DNA of 64,000 nucleotides from NCBI GenBank assembly GCA_025361625.1, contig JANYKL010000090.1, positions 32,315 through 96,314 of the forward strand, in the 5' to 3' direction. The first letter of the stretch is position 1; every line of letters starts with the position of its first letter. Positions 25,921 to 35,179 of this stretch are shown here, piece after piece. The notes beneath the pieces were generated by a model. The model had not been told where the DNA came from, ran no database searches, and saw only the letters and a list, made by a program, of their open reading frames with translations. The translations under genes and the position numbers were made by a program. The DNA is from Acidobacteriaceae bacterium (GTDB lineage Bacteria; Acidobacteriota; Terriglobia; Terriglobales; Acidobacteriaceae).

Positions 25921-28638
25921 ATGGCGCTTACTTCCGGCACGCGGCTTGGACCTTACCAGATTCAGTCACCCATCGGCGCGGGTGGGATGGGCGAAGTTTA
26001 CAGCGCGCGAGACACTCGTCTTGACCGCACCGTTGCCATAAAAATTCTCCCCGAACATCTGGCTAGCGATTTCGACGCGTGCGAACGTTTCGAGCGCGAA
26101 GCTCGCAGCATCTCTTCGCTGAATCATGCCAACATTTGTCAACTCTTCGATGTCGGGCAGGAAGGCAGTGTCCGCTTCCTGGTCATGGAATATCTGCTCG
26201 GCGAAACGCTCGCCGACCGACTGAAAAAAGGTGCGCTGCCTATCGACCAGTTGCTGCGAATCGGCGCCGAAATTGGCGATGCGCTCGACCGCGCTCATCG
26301 CAGCGGAGTCGTGCATCGTGACCTGAAGCCGGGCAACATCATGCTGACGAAGTCCGGCGCGAAAATATTGGATTTCGGGCTGGCAAAAGCGAAGCCCGGG
26401 ATTCCTCCGCCCGCTTCCGACTTGACCGCCACATTCACTTCTCCAGCGATTTCTCATCCCCTGACTGCGAAGGGAACGCTCCTCGGAACCTTTCAATACA
26501 TGTCTCCCGAGCAGGTAGAGGGCAACGAGGCCACGTCGTGCAGCGACATCTTCAGCTACGGCGCGGTGCTCTACGAAATGGCGACCGGAAAGCGAGCATT
26601 CGAAGGCAAAAGCCAGATCTCGGTCGCTTCGGCCATTTTGGAAAAGGAACCGGAACCGCTGGCGATTATGTTGCCGACCGCGCCGCCAGCGCTCGATCAG
26701 ATTATCCGCGGCTGCCTTGCGAAGGATCCCGAGTCGCGCTGGCAGAGCGCCGGCGATGTTGCCCGGCAATTGCGATGGCTTGGAACTAGGAGTTCGAGTT
26801 CCGTGTCGGGAGGGGAAGCAGCGCCGCCTCGAATGAGGCGCCGCGTGCGCGAGCGTTTGTTGTGGGGAACACTAGTTGTCGCATTAGTCGGCGCTCTCTT
26901 ATGGACGGCGTGGCGTGCCCATGGCCCGCTTCCCGTCTTTCGTTCTTCTCTCGTCCCACCGCCAGGAGCAATCTTCGATTTCGATGGTGATTTCTCCGCC
27001 CCGCCCGTTCTTTCTCCAGACGGCACGCAGGTCGCATTTGGTGCACGCTCGCAAAAGGAACGCGAAGTCATCTGGGTGCAATCACTTGATGCCGTTGCCT
27101 CGAGGAAACTGGCGGGCACTGAAGGCGGTGCCTTTCCCTTCTGGTCGAAGGACGGAAAATTCATCGCATTTTTTGTCGACGGCATGTTGAAGAAAATACC
27201 AGCCGCCGGCGGCTCGATCGTCAGCATCGCCGAGGCTCCCAACGCCCGCGGTGGTGCGTGGGGCGCTGATAACACGATCGTCTTTGCCCCCGACTACCGA
27301 GGAAACCTCTGGAAGGTCAGTGCCAACGGGGGCATTGCGGTTCGCGCCGTCAAACTCGATGAGAGCCTGCACGACACGCATCGCTGGCCGACGTTTCTTC
27401 CTGACGGCAGACACTTTCTGTTTTTAGCGACCAATCATGGCATCGGTGCCCGCGAAAAATACGGCATTTACATGGGATCGCTGGACAATGACGAGAGCAA
27501 ACTTATTCTGTCGAACGATGCCGGTGGTCAATACGCCGCCGGTTATTTGCTCTTTCACCGAGAATCGCAACTGATGGCGCAGAAATTCGACTGGAAGCGC
27601 GGCACGCTCTCAGGTGAGCCGTTCTCTCTTGCGGATAACGTCGACTACGATGGCGGAACCTGGCATGCAACCTTCACTGCCTCTGAAAACGGCGTCCTCA
27701 TATATCAGGGAACCGTCGTGAGGTCAGGCTACGATCTAACGTGGGTCGATCGCCGCGGTGCTTTACTCGGCAAGGCAGCAGAAGCAGGAGCCTATAACGG
27801 CGCCCGGATTTCTCCGGATGGAAAGCGCGTTGCCATCGCCTTGGGTGATCCCAAACCGGATATTTGGGTGTTCGACCTCGCGCGCGGCACGCGTGTTCGC
27901 TTGACCTTCGACTCGGCCCTGCACCAGATGCCCTCATGGTCGGCCGACGGCCAGCGAGTCGCTTTTACTACACAGGCCGGACTGACGCTCTCTTTTGGCG
28001 CAACGCTGCATGCAAAACAGGCAAGCGGCATGGGGCAGGATGAATTGCTTCTAGCTGAGGGGAAGCCCGGCGAGAGTCCGATCACTTTGTTTTGGCCTCA
28101 GTGGTCTGCGGATGGCAAATATCTGACCTACCAACGACTGATGGGCCCGGTCGGCGCACAGTTGTGGGCAGTTGCCACCTCGGGGGATAAAAAGCCATTT
28201 CCGGTGGTACAGCCGCAATCGCCCACTGCCCGCATTGTGCAAACGCGCCTTTCTCCGGATGGAAAATGGCTGGCGTATAGCTCGACCGATTCGGGGCGCG
28301 AAGAAGTTTACGTAACCCCGTTTCCGAGTGGAGCAAGCCGCTGGCAAATTTCACAAAGTGGGGGAGGTTATCCAGTGTGGCGAGGCGATAGCAAAGAAAT
28401 TTACTATGCCGGCCTCGCCGATGCCTCGCTTCACTCCGTGGCGGTCAGGGTTAACGGAAACGAATTCGAAGCCGGAATTCCGGAAACTTTATTTGCGATC
28501 CGCGCGACTTCAGCGGTCGGCTACCCCTACGACGCCGCCCCAGATGGCAAGCGCTTTCTTTTACCCATGCCGCAACAGGACGCGACAATCGCGCCGATGT
28601 CGCTAATCGTTAACTGGCCTGCGGGGCTGAATAAGTGA
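25921..28638 (+). CDS. Ser/Thr protein kinase fused to a TolB-like beta-propeller
   Basis: A 905-residue membrane receptor-type kinase. Residues about 10-275 are a complete Hanks-type kinase: glycine loop IGAGGMGEVY, VAIK (Lys41), catalytic HRDLKPGNIM, DFGLAKAKPG, and MSPEQVEG. A basic linker leads to one membrane helix (LLWGTLVVALVGALLWTAW, about residues 304-322). The outer part (about 340-905) has repeated WD40/TolB-like blades with PDGTQVAF, SPDGKRVAIA, SADGQRVAF, SADGKYLTY and SPDGKWLAY. The propeller would sense something outside the cytoplasmic membrane. This architecture is common in Acidobacteria, ligands unknown. Start ATG 25921 follows the -10 box by ten bases. Confidence 0.9.
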   Translation: MALTSGTRLGPYQIQSPIGAGGMGEVYSARDTRLDRTVAIKILPEHLASDFDACERFEREARSISSLNHANICQLFDVGQEGSVRFLVMEYLLGETLADRLKKGALPIDQLLRIGAEIGDALDRAHRSGVVHRDLKPGNIMLTKSGAKILDFGLAKAKPGIPPPASDLTATFTSPAISHPLTAKGTLLGTFQYMSPEQVEGNEATSCSDIFSYGAVLYEMATGKRAFEGKSQISVASAILEKEPEPLAIMLPTAPPALDQIIRGCLAKDPESRWQSAGDVARQLRWLGTRSSSSVSGGEAAPPRMRRRVRERLLWGTLVVALVGALLWTAWRAHGPLPVFRSSLVPPPGAIFDFDGDFSAPPVLSPDGTQVAFGARSQKEREVIWVQSLDAVASRKLAGTEGGAFPFWSKDGKFIAFFVDGMLKKIPAAGGSIVSIAEAPNARGGAWGADNTIVFAPDYRGNLWKVSANGGIAVRAVKLDESLHDTHRWPTFLPDGRHFLFLATNHGIGAREKYGIYMGSLDNDESKLILSNDAGGQYAAGYLLFHRESQLMAQKFDWKRGTLSGEPFSLADNVDYDGGTWHATFTASENGVLIYQGTVVRSGYDLTWVDRRGALLGKAAEAGAYNGARISPDGKRVAIALGDPKPDIWVFDLARGTRVRLTFDSALHQMPSWSADGQRVAFTTQAGLTLSFGATLHAKQASGMGQDELLLAEGKPGESPITLFWPQWSADGKYLTYQRLMGPVGAQLWAVATSGDKKPFPVVQPQSPTARIVQTRLSPDGKWLAYSSTDSGREEVYVTPFPSGASRWQISQSGGGYPVWRGDSKEIYYAGLADASLHSVAVRVNGNEFEAGIPETLFAIRATSAVGYPYDAAPDGKRFLLPMPQQDATIAPMSLIVNWPAGLNK

Positions 28639-28779
28639 GCGAGTAGTTACTATGGCAAGGGGTGACCTCGCGCGAACTGCGCGGGGGAGTGCTTGTTTCC
28701 AATCTGTTTCTTCTTCTCGAAAGTTTTCGCGCCCGCCTTCGGTCTAGCCGCCAAAGAGAAGAGATAGGGGCTCAAGAAG

Positions 28780-28876
28780 TGGCGGAAGCGAGTGGGAGTC
28801 GAACCCACCGGCAACATCGAAGATGCCGCCCGCCGGTTTTGAAGACCGGGACGATCACCGGACCGCATGCGCTTCC
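28780..28876 (-). tRNA. selC: tRNA-Sec (anticodon UCA), selC
   Basis: A 97-nt selenocysteine tRNA on the minus strand with encoded CCA (28780-28782). It has the hallmarks of a bacterial tRNA-Sec: acceptor ggaagcg/cgcttcc with G discriminator, a six-pair D stem with a four-base loop, an anticodon stem CCGGT/ACCGG with loop CTTCAAA (anticodon at 28840-28842 on the plus strand), a long variable arm of about nine pairs (ggcggcatc/gatgttgcc) and a T arm GTGGG-TTCGACT-CCCAC. Total length and the UCA anticodon rule out serine or nonsense-suppressor readings. The eighth acceptor pair typical of bacteria would here be C opposite U, a mismatch. selA, selB and selD are not in the window. Confidence 0.95.
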
Positions 28877-29226
28877 GTAAGGCAGCATACTATCCCAGTT
28901 AACTTCGCTTCACCCCTTCGCAACTTGCTTGGCGTATTGCCGCAGAGTTTTGCGACGATGCACTTACGAGTACTTTCAAAGGGGGTTTTTGCTTGCCGCC
29001 TACAGTCTTTCTGGTATTCTCCGTTCAATTCAGATCAATCAGTACAACATCCATATCTTGCGTTTTCCGTGTCTCCCCGGAGATGCAAGTTGTTGAAACA
29101 TTGATGCTTAGTAGTTGAAGCACGCCGCTTCTTCTGACACTCTTCGACGCGTCCAAGCCACACGACGCTAGAGAGTGGGTTATCCGGACTTCGGGTCGAA
29201 AGCGAAAACTTAACTGGAGAACCTAT
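28877..29226. other. Intergenic region with long leader before the secreted-protein gene
   Basis: No gene was found. The last 40 bases carry aactggagaacct, a usable Shine-Dalgarno for the gene at 29227. A small hairpin (tctccccggaga, near 29072) is present. The region may hold promoters for selC (leftward) and the secreted protein (rightward), but no clear -35/-10 pair stood out. Confidence 0.3.
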
Positions 29227-30264
29227 ATGCGTAAGCCTTTATTGCTGTCTTTATTTTTAATTCTTTTATGCGCTAGTTCTTTCGGGGGCGTCTGGATTAC
29301 TTCGCCGGCGAACGGTGCTACGGTTAACGGGCCGGTCAATTTTGTCGCGAATTCCAACACTTCGTGCGGTGGCGGCATTAGCGCCATGGGAATATATCCG
29401 GCGCCTTACCAGCTCAGCTTCGTCGGAAACGGTTCGAACCTCAACCACTCGGTTCAGCTGAACAACGGAAAATACAACGTAATTGTTGTGGCCTGGGATC
29501 ATTGCGGTGGCGCTTCGACCGCAGCGGTGAACGTCAATGTCGCCAGTGGCGGCGGGGGGGGTGGTGGTGGCAACTCCTTCACCAACCTGCAGAACAGCGG
29601 CGGATGGGACGGTGCGGGGCAGGGCCCGCCGAACTTCATCGACTGCAATCCGTGCTCGAAGGTTGGTTGGTCATGGCAGGAAGGCGTCAATTCGCCATCC
29701 CTTTCAGGCCGTGCCGCGAAATATAACATGTGGGGCAGCGGACCATTCTGGGACGTCCTGTTCAATAATCACCTGATAGGCGACGGCTCATCGCAAGGCA
29801 TGCTGGATCACGATCACGCGATTGTGCCGACCCTTCATGATTTCACCTACGATGTTTACTTTTTGGGAAACAATCTGGGTGCGTCCCAGGCTCTTGAGTT
29901 CGATCTCAACCAGTTCTTCAATGGCATGGGCTTCATCTGGGGCCACGAGTGCAGAATCGCGGGCGGCAATGAGTGGGATATCTGGGACAACATCAATCAG
30001 CGTTGGGTTCCGACCGGAGTCAAATGCTATCCCAACTATAACGGATGGAATCACCTCACCATCCATGCGCAGCGAACCTCGGATAATCATTTGCTCTACC
30101 AGTCCATTACGCTCAATGGACAAACCGCGAATCTGAATCGCTATTACAGCCCTAAACCGACTTCGGGGTGGTATGGCTTCACCGTCAACTACCAGATGGA
30201 TGGTGACCAGTGGCAGACACCTTACACGATTTTCCTGGATCAACTCACCGTTAGTTATCAATAA
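29227..30264 (+). CDS. Secreted protein with Ig-like N-terminal domain and Gly linker
   Basis: A 345-residue exported protein. Signal peptide: KPLLLSLFLILLCASSFGG. Residues about 22-107 form an Ig-like module (VWITSPANGATVNGPVNFVA, then VQLNNGKYNVIVVAWDHCGG), seen in many acidobacterial secreted proteins. A glycine run (GGGGGGGG, about 109-116) links it to a Trp- and Asn-rich C-terminal domain (about 120-345) with a jelly-roll, lectin-like appearance (AKYNMWGSGPFWDVLF, EFDLNQFFNGMGFIWG, IFLDQLTVSYQ). Possibly a carbohydrate-binding surface protein; no catalytic residues are recognised. It is followed by a strong terminator. Confidence 0.75.
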   Translation: MRKPLLLSLFLILLCASSFGGVWITSPANGATVNGPVNFVANSNTSCGGGISAMGIYPAPYQLSFVGNGSNLNHSVQLNNGKYNVIVVAWDHCGGASTAAVNVNVASGGGGGGGGNSFTNLQNSGGWDGAGQGPPNFIDCNPCSKVGWSWQEGVNSPSLSGRAAKYNMWGSGPFWDVLFNNHLIGDGSSQGMLDHDHAIVPTLHDFTYDVYFLGNNLGASQALEFDLNQFFNGMGFIWGHECRIAGGNEWDIWDNINQRWVPTGVKCYPNYNGWNHLTIHAQRTSDNHLLYQSITLNGQTANLNRYYSPKPTSGWYGFTVNYQMDGDQWQTPYTIFLDQLTVSYQ

Positions 30265-30286
30265 TCCGACAAAGGTCTTTTAAGAG

Positions 30287-30319
30287 GGGTAGAGCCGACA
30301 GCTCTACCCTTTATTTTTT
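30287..30319 (+). terminator. Rho-independent terminator of the secreted-protein gene
   Basis: gggtagagc (30287-30295), loop cgaca, gctctaccc (30301-30309), then tttatttttt: a nine-pair perfect stem followed by a T-rich tract, 23 bp after the stop codon. Confidence 0.92.
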
Positions 30320-30340
30320 GGTTTCTCCGAGCTCCCCTAC

Positions 30341-30880
30341 CTATCTGGATGGCGGCGTCGTCCCGCTCGGGCAAGGCTGTGAGTTGCCCGCCGAAGCCGA
30401 TGTTCCAGTGCTACCTGAAGTTGCGCCCGAAGACGTTCCGGCCTTTGCTCCGGTAGAGGGCGATGGAGTTCCGGGGTTCGTCTGCGAGGTGCTGTCGCTT
30501 GCTGCTCCGCCAGACGTTCCCGCCGTGGTGCCGCTCGCGGTTCCGGACATGGTCCCAGAGGTCGTGCTGCAAGGTCCACTATGCGTCATTCCCGTGCCGT
30601 TCGAAGTGCTGGATGGCTGGGAGCCAGTGCCCGTCGTCGGCGTGTTGGCGGATGTCGAGCCTGGGACGCTCTGGTTTGTCGTGCTTCCCGGAGGTGTCGC
30701 GGTGCTACCCTGCGAAGTGGCGGTGCTACCGGATGGAGAAGATGGAGAAGCGGTCTGACCCGTTGCCCCCGTCCCTGCACTCGCTCCAGCGCTTGACCCC
30801 GCGCCGGTACCGGCCTGCGCTGACATGAACGAAGCACTTGCGAGAACTACTGAGAGAATTGTTAACTTTTTCGCGGACAT
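30341..30880 (-). CDS. Ser/Gly/Thr-rich low-complexity secreted protein
   Basis: A 179-residue protein. The signal peptide KKLTILSVVLASASFMSAQA is followed by about 155 residues made almost only of Ser, Gly, Thr, Ala and Pro (for example STATSQGSTATPPGSTTNQS) with two isolated Cys. Expected to be disordered and perhaps O-glycosylated or wall-associated. The long Val/Pro frame on the opposite strand is a mirror of this biased composition. ATG 30880 was chosen for the signal peptide and for AGGGAGG about 11 bases upstream. No function known. Confidence 0.7.
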   Translation of the reverse strand: MSAKKLTILSVVLASASFMSAQAGTGAGSSAGASAGTGATGQTASPSSPSGSTATSQGSTATPPGSTTNQSVPGSTSANTPTTGTGSQPSSTSNGTGMTHSGPCSTTSGTMSGTASGTTAGTSGGAASDSTSQTNPGTPSPSTGAKAGTSSGATSGSTGTSASAGNSQPCPSGTTPPSR

Positions 30881-31215
30881 TTTTAGAAAGCCTCCCTGCT
30901 GATTTTTAACACAATCCTTTAGCGACCCCTTTGCCACATGCAGCAAAGGAACGGCTCCAATCCCAAGTCTCGATGAAGTGGTCTGCCTGGCACATCCGTG
31001 GGATGCCGTAGGGAGCGCATCGCCGGTAAGGTATCGGTCGAAATGCGCCGAAAGAGGCGCAAAACCGCGCTGCAACGTGCCATTTCTTAACTTGGCTGTC
31101 CTTCAGGGTACAAACGACGGTAACTTGGTCGCTCGGCCCTTTGAATAGCACAATATAGCTGGCCGGAAAGTTAGTTTCCCGTGTGGGGTTGGTCTGCGCG
31201 GACGGTCAGATCCCT
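30881..31215. other. Intergenic region between divergent genes
   Basis: No gene found. It holds a small hairpin tgcgcc-gaaaga-ggcgca near 31037-31054. An AT-rich stretch gaatagcacaatatagc near 31143-31159 could hold a -10 element for the kinase gene. Confidence 0.3.
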
Positions 31216-32924
31216 ATGGACGATCGCGGACAGCGGTTCGGGCGATACGAGATCCTCAGTGAACTCGGACGCGGTGCCATGGGCGTCGTCTCAAGGCCCG
31301 CGATCCTCGAATCAATCGCGTCGTCGCAGTAAAAACCATTTCGCTTATTGGTCAGTCGGCAGAGGATGAACTGGACTACCGCGAACGCTTTTTCCGTGAA
31401 GCGGAAGCCGCAGGGCGTCTGTCGCACCCGGGAATTGTCACCGTGTTCGACGTTGGCGAAGAGCCCGAAACACGCGCCCCCTACATCGTTATGGAGTACG
31501 TGGGAGGGGAATCGCTCGAGCGCAGGCTCGCGCGCAAAGAGCGCAAGATTCCAGTCGAGACTGCGTTGCGATTGACGATGGAAATCGCGGAGGCGTTGGA
31601 CGCGGCGCATTGCATGAACGTCGTACACCGTGATCTGAAGCCAGCCAACATCCTGCTCACGGAAGATGGCCACGCAAAAATCGCCGACTTCGGTGTAGCG
31701 AAACTCAGTCTGGCAAATCAAACTTCCGCCGGGCGTGCCTGGGGCACTCCCGCCTACATGTCGCCTGAACAGGTCAACGGTGAGGCCATCGATGGGCGCT
31801 CCGATCTATTTTCGCTCGGCGTGATGCTCTATACGTGTCTCACCGGGCACCGGCCATTTCAAGGCAATAGCGCGGTCACCATTTCTTACAAAGTCGTAAA
31901 TCGCGATCCGATTCCTGCCACTCTGCTCGATACCGAACTTCCTCCCGGCCTCGATTACATCATCACGAGGGCCATGGCGAAGGACGCGCGCGACCGCTAT
32001 CAGCGTGGCATGGAGTTAGTGCTCGACATCCAATACCTGCAGCAAGGTAAAGAGCCATGGAGCAAGACGCAGCAGGCCGAATCTTCCGACGCGGCCATCG
32101 CCGAACAGATCGCAAGGGCCAAAGTTCGTCCGAGTTCCCTAAACCACAAGACGCTTACCTATCAAGCCACGAAGACGCAATCGCAGCCGTTCAGGTTGAA
32201 TGCACCACCGGACTTGAAGAAGGCTCTCATTCAGAAACTGTTGATCGGCGCGTGGGTCACGGTAGGCATGTTGTTTCTCGGATTAGGGTCTATTGCTTTA
32301 AATCGCCGCCTGGTGCCAAGGAGTCCGATCGCATCCTTGCCGCAAGCGGAGCCCGTCCTAAAGCTGGACACGACTCCGCCCGTAGCGGCTCGCTCTTCTT
32401 CCGTGCCGAAGCCGCCGTTGCTTGATAAGAGCCGCGAGCTGCCTTCGCAGACCAGTGTCGTTCCCCTGAAGGCGGTTTCTCTCAAACCCGTACGAAACGT
32501 CAGGACCGAAAATCAGCCGGCGTCAAGCGTCCCAGGCACTTCGCCGACCACAGTGGCTGTGTCTTTGCCGAGCCCGGCGCCGGCTGCTTCTCTCACCACG
32601 CTCGGAATCGAAGTAGAACATCGATTCCCGTCAGCCTATCTCACTCTCTGGGTCGACGGTCAGATGACCTATACTCACATGCTGTTCGGGAACGACAAGA
32701 AAACCCTCGGAGTATTTCACCACGTCGCCGGCCATGAATTTCATGCGACGCAGATTTCGGCCGGGCACCATCATCTTCGCGTGCAAATCACGGCGACCGG
32801 TGGAACTGGATCTGGCGCCTATGATGGGTCCGCCAGCATCGAGGGTGAACTTGCCGGCGCGCGCGAAAACGCTCTGCACGTTACCTTCGCTAAGAACGGC
32901 GACATGATGCTCTCCCTGCAATAA
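31216..32924 (+). pseudogene. Ser/Thr protein kinase with a one-base frameshift in the glycine loop
   Basis: From ATG 31216 the frame reads RYEILSELGRGAMGVV, the start of a Hanks-type kinase, then turns into nonsense and stops at 31330. One base is missing after gtcgtc at about 31291: restoring it gives Y-K-A-R-D-P-R-I-N-R-V-V-A-V-K and runs on into the intact remainder to 32924. That remainder has VVHRDLKPANILL, ADFGVAKLS, GTPAYMSPEQVNG, a Pro/Ser-rich linker, one membrane helix (WVTVGMLFLGLGSIAL) and a C-terminal domain of about 110 residues (IEVEHRFPSAYLTLWVDG). The break removes the invariant Lys from the translated start. It may be an assembly error, a recent inactivation or a recoding site; gtcgtct is not a known slippery sequence. 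Confidence 0.8.
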
Positions 32925-33132
32925 TTTTTCCCTGAAACTCTTCAAAACTTCTTGACGCAATTCGACTAGATTCTGCAGCGGTAGCTCACCTTACTGCAGG
33001 CCGCAAAAGTCGGCTAGGCTCCTCCGCTATTCGTCTTCAGTGGGCTCGGCTTCTTCTGCCAGGTTTCGCGGCACGAACCATGGCACAACCCTCCAATGAA
33101 GTTTGTGCTCTAAGTGGGTCGGAGGATACCTT

Positions 33133-33339
33133 ATGGCTGCTAAAAAGAAATCATCGAACCGCAAATACGGCGAAGCCGCTGGCAAGTCGGTCAAGAGTGC
33201 AGTGCATCGCGAGAAAAAGGGAACGCTGAAGTCAGGCAAGGGAGGAAAGGGTGGCACAGTGAAGAGCCGTAAACAGGCTATCGCCATCGGCCTCTCCGAA
33301 GCGCGTAAGAAGGGCGCCAAGGTTCCGAAGAAAAAGTGA
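33133..33339 (+). CDS. Small lysine-rich protein, DUF6496-like
   Basis: A 68-residue very basic protein (about 20 Lys). Its C-terminal half KSRKQAIAIGLSEARKKGAK is the mark of the DUF6496 group found in soil bacteria, often near stress genes. GGAGG sits seven bases before ATG 33133, which decides the start over the longer frame from 33103. Possibly nucleic-acid-binding; role unknown. Confidence 0.8.
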   Translation: MAAKKKSSNRKYGEAAGKSVKSAVHREKKGTLKSGKGGKGGTVKSRKQAIAIGLSEARKKGAKVPKKK

Positions 33340-33881
33340 ACATGTCGGGGAAGTCGCAGTCAAGGTGAGTTGAACCACTTCTAAAATAAAATCAGGTACA
33401 AATCGGCTCGGACCGGGAAGAGGGTGGAGTTGGCGGTTTCCCTGAGCGTCCCAGACCCGGGATAAACCAGAAGGTCAGTCGGTTTGCGCACGGCAAGCCG
33501 TCACTTGTTGAAGTCGACGCGCCCAGCGAGTAGTTTTCGCTACAAAGCTACCACTTCGGGGAGATAGGCTACTAAATTCTTGTCGGCTTACCCGACGCCG
33601 CGACAGTTTAATTTTCATTCGTAGAAGGTAATGTGGCGCAAAAAAATGAACTCGCACCTTAGGCATGGTCTGTGGACGAAACAAACGGTAACCGTTTTTA
33701 TGTCTGATGCCTTCACTTATATATACAGAGTTCGTTGTAGCCATCGGGGGTCTAGTTCTCCTGACCAATAGGGAACTTTGTTTCCCGAAGTACAGTCTCG
33801 AATGGATACGGGCCGCGCGACCCACCTTACTATGATCTTGGTTCGGGGATCTTAGATCAAATCAAAAACGGAGGAGTTGAA
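33340..33881. other. Intergenic region of 540 bp
   Basis: No convincing gene in either strand; a 116-codon minus-strand frame (33475-33825) lacks a Shine-Dalgarno and has an Arg/Ser-rich composition typical of chance. GGAGG at its right end belongs to the small membrane protein at 33882. A TATGAT-like box near 33829 could drive that gene. Confidence 0.3.
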
Positions 33882-34055
33882 ATGCTTCACTGGGCACTGA
33901 TGTTTCTGTTGGTAGCGATTGTGGCAGCAGTCTTCGGTTTCGGTGGAATCGCCGTAGCGGCAGCCGGGATTGCGAAACTCATTTTTGTGATTTTTCTGGT
34001 GTTGTTCGTGGTCTCACTGATTACACACCTCGGGCGAGGACGCAGAAGCGTGTAG
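33882..34055 (+). CDS. Small membrane protein, DUF1328 (YtjA-like)
   Basis: A 57-residue protein: [20 protein letters not shown], then [19 protein letters not shown]. Two membrane helices separated by a Gly-rich turn and a short Arg-rich tail are exactly the DUF1328 plan. These proteins are widespread and stress-linked but of unknown function. A strong GGAGG lies seven bases upstream of the ATG. Confidence 0.88.
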   Translation: MLHWALMFLLVAIVAAVFGFGGIAVAAAGIAKLIFVIFLVLFVVSLITHLGRGRRSV

Positions 34056-34121
34056 ACCATTCCCGTGGGTTAGAGTCTGGGCTTTATGCTTGCAGATGAA
34101 AAAATTAAGGAGATGACCCTG

Positions 34122-34742
34122 ATGAGAATAAATAAATTGGTAGGCGTTTCGACGCTGTCGTTGTTTCTCGGGACCAGCGCATTGATGTATGCGCAAGAAG
34201 AAAAGACGAAGGAAGAATCGCGTCCGGCGGAGTCTCAAAAAGACAAGGCATCTCCCGCTCCCAATCGCCAGAATGACACGGCGAGGCCGCAGGAAAGCCG
34301 CGAACAAACGGGCAAAATTCCGGAACAGTCCGAAGATAAGAATGTGCGGGGCGAAGAGCGGTCTCGCCAGGACGCCGGGCAAGGTTCAACGCAACAAGAT
34401 TCAAAGCAGATGGACCGAAACGAACACAATTCTCAGATGAACGGTTCACGTCAAGATCAAGCGCAACACGCACAAGCGGGCGGAAATCGCGGTGGAGGTC
34501 ACATCCCCGATGAAAAATTCCGCTCGTCATTCGGACGTCAACATACGTTTGTAGTCAACCGCCCGGCATCCGGCGGGCAGCCGCAATTCCAATACGGCGG
34601 CTATACCTTTAATATCATCGACGCTTGGCCCGCAGACTGGTCTTATAGCGACCAAGTCTACGTCGATTATGTCGATGGACAGTATTTCCTATATGACATG
34701 GCCCACCCCGGAGTTACAGTCGCGATTGCTGTAGTGATGTAG
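34122..34742 (+). CDS. Secreted protein, Gln-rich with RcnB-like C-terminal domain
   Basis: A 206-residue exported protein. Signal peptide: INKLVGVSTLSLFLGTSALMYAQ. A long polar region (about 25-125) of Lys/Glu/Gln/Asn is probably disordered. The last 80 residues form a small domain (HIPDEKFRSSFGRQHTFVV, YGGYTFNIIDAWPADWSY, VYVDYVDGQYFLYDM) that resembles the RcnB/YXWY-type periplasmic fold. AAGGAG lies upstream of ATG 34122; ATG 34113 is too close to it. Function unknown. It is followed by a terminator hairpin. Confidence 0.75.
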   Translation: MRINKLVGVSTLSLFLGTSALMYAQEEKTKEESRPAESQKDKASPAPNRQNDTARPQESREQTGKIPEQSEDKNVRGEERSRQDAGQGSTQQDSKQMDRNEHNSQMNGSRQDQAQHAQAGGNRGGGHIPDEKFRSSFGRQHTFVVNRPASGGQPQFQYGGYTFNIIDAWPADWSYSDQVYVDYVDGQYFLYDMAHPGVTVAIAVVM

Positions 34743-34774
34743 GTAGGCGACCTGATCGCCAATCCAGAGTCGCT

Positions 34775-34826
34775 GGCCTCTCTCACACGGAACAAGGGTT
34801 TCGCGTGAGAGAGGCCGCTCTGTTTT
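34775..34826 (+). terminator. Terminator hairpin after the 34122-34742 gene
   Basis: ggcctctctcacacg (34775-34789) pairs with cgcgtgagagaggcc (34802-34816) with one A-C mismatch, loop of 12, then a short T-run (tttt at 34823-34826). The stem is strong, the T-run short. Confidence 0.75.
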
Positions 34827-34945
34827 GAGCTTCGATCCTGGCAGGACTCAGCTCACGCTAAACTGAAATCTTGCCGCAACTAACAAGTAGTGATTGAATA
34901 CACTTCGACGCATTGCTAACATGCTCGGTCGCGGAGGATTGTTTT

Positions 34946-35152
34946 ATGGAAAACGATATGGACAAGAAAAATCAATTGTTCGGTCAGCAATCTGGGCAAA
35001 CTGGTCAGCAAGGCGGCAGTGGAAATCGGCCCGGGGAATCCGAGCCGGTGAACGAAATTGGCCAGCGTCAATCCGGCCAGGAAAAAAAGGGTGGACAGTT
35101 TGGGAACGAGGAAGACGACCAAAACCGCGATCGTGAACGTCGCGCGTCCTAG
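34946..35152 (+). CDS. Small hydrophilic Gln/Gly-rich protein
   Basis: A 68-residue protein with almost no hydrophobic residues (QSGQTGQQGG, GQEKKGGQFG, EEDDQNRDRERR). It looks intrinsically disordered, like hydrophilins induced by drying or osmotic stress. GGAGG is eight bases before ATG 34946. An internal ATG (MDKKNQ) is an alternative start. Followed by a terminator-like hairpin. Family not recognised. Confidence 0.65.
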   Translation: MENDMDKKNQLFGQQSGQTGQQGGSGNRPGESEPVNEIGQRQSGQEKKGGQFGNEEDDQNRDRERRAS

Positions 35153-35179
35153 TTTTTTTTAGCCTTCTTTGGACCGACA

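Noticed and set aside
28877..29226. A riboswitch before the secreted-protein gene
   Set aside because: No conserved riboswitch core could be recognised; only one very short hairpin is present.
30318..30758. A 146-codon plus-strand frame rich in Val, Pro and Ala
   Set aside because: It is the mirror of the Ser/Gly/Thr-rich gene on the minus strand, with no Shine-Dalgarno, no signal peptide and a composition caused by the repeats of the real gene.
33475..33825. A 116-codon minus-strand frame in the 540-bp gap
   Set aside because: No Shine-Dalgarno, no recognisable fold, Arg/Ser-rich chance composition, and codon use unlike neighbours.
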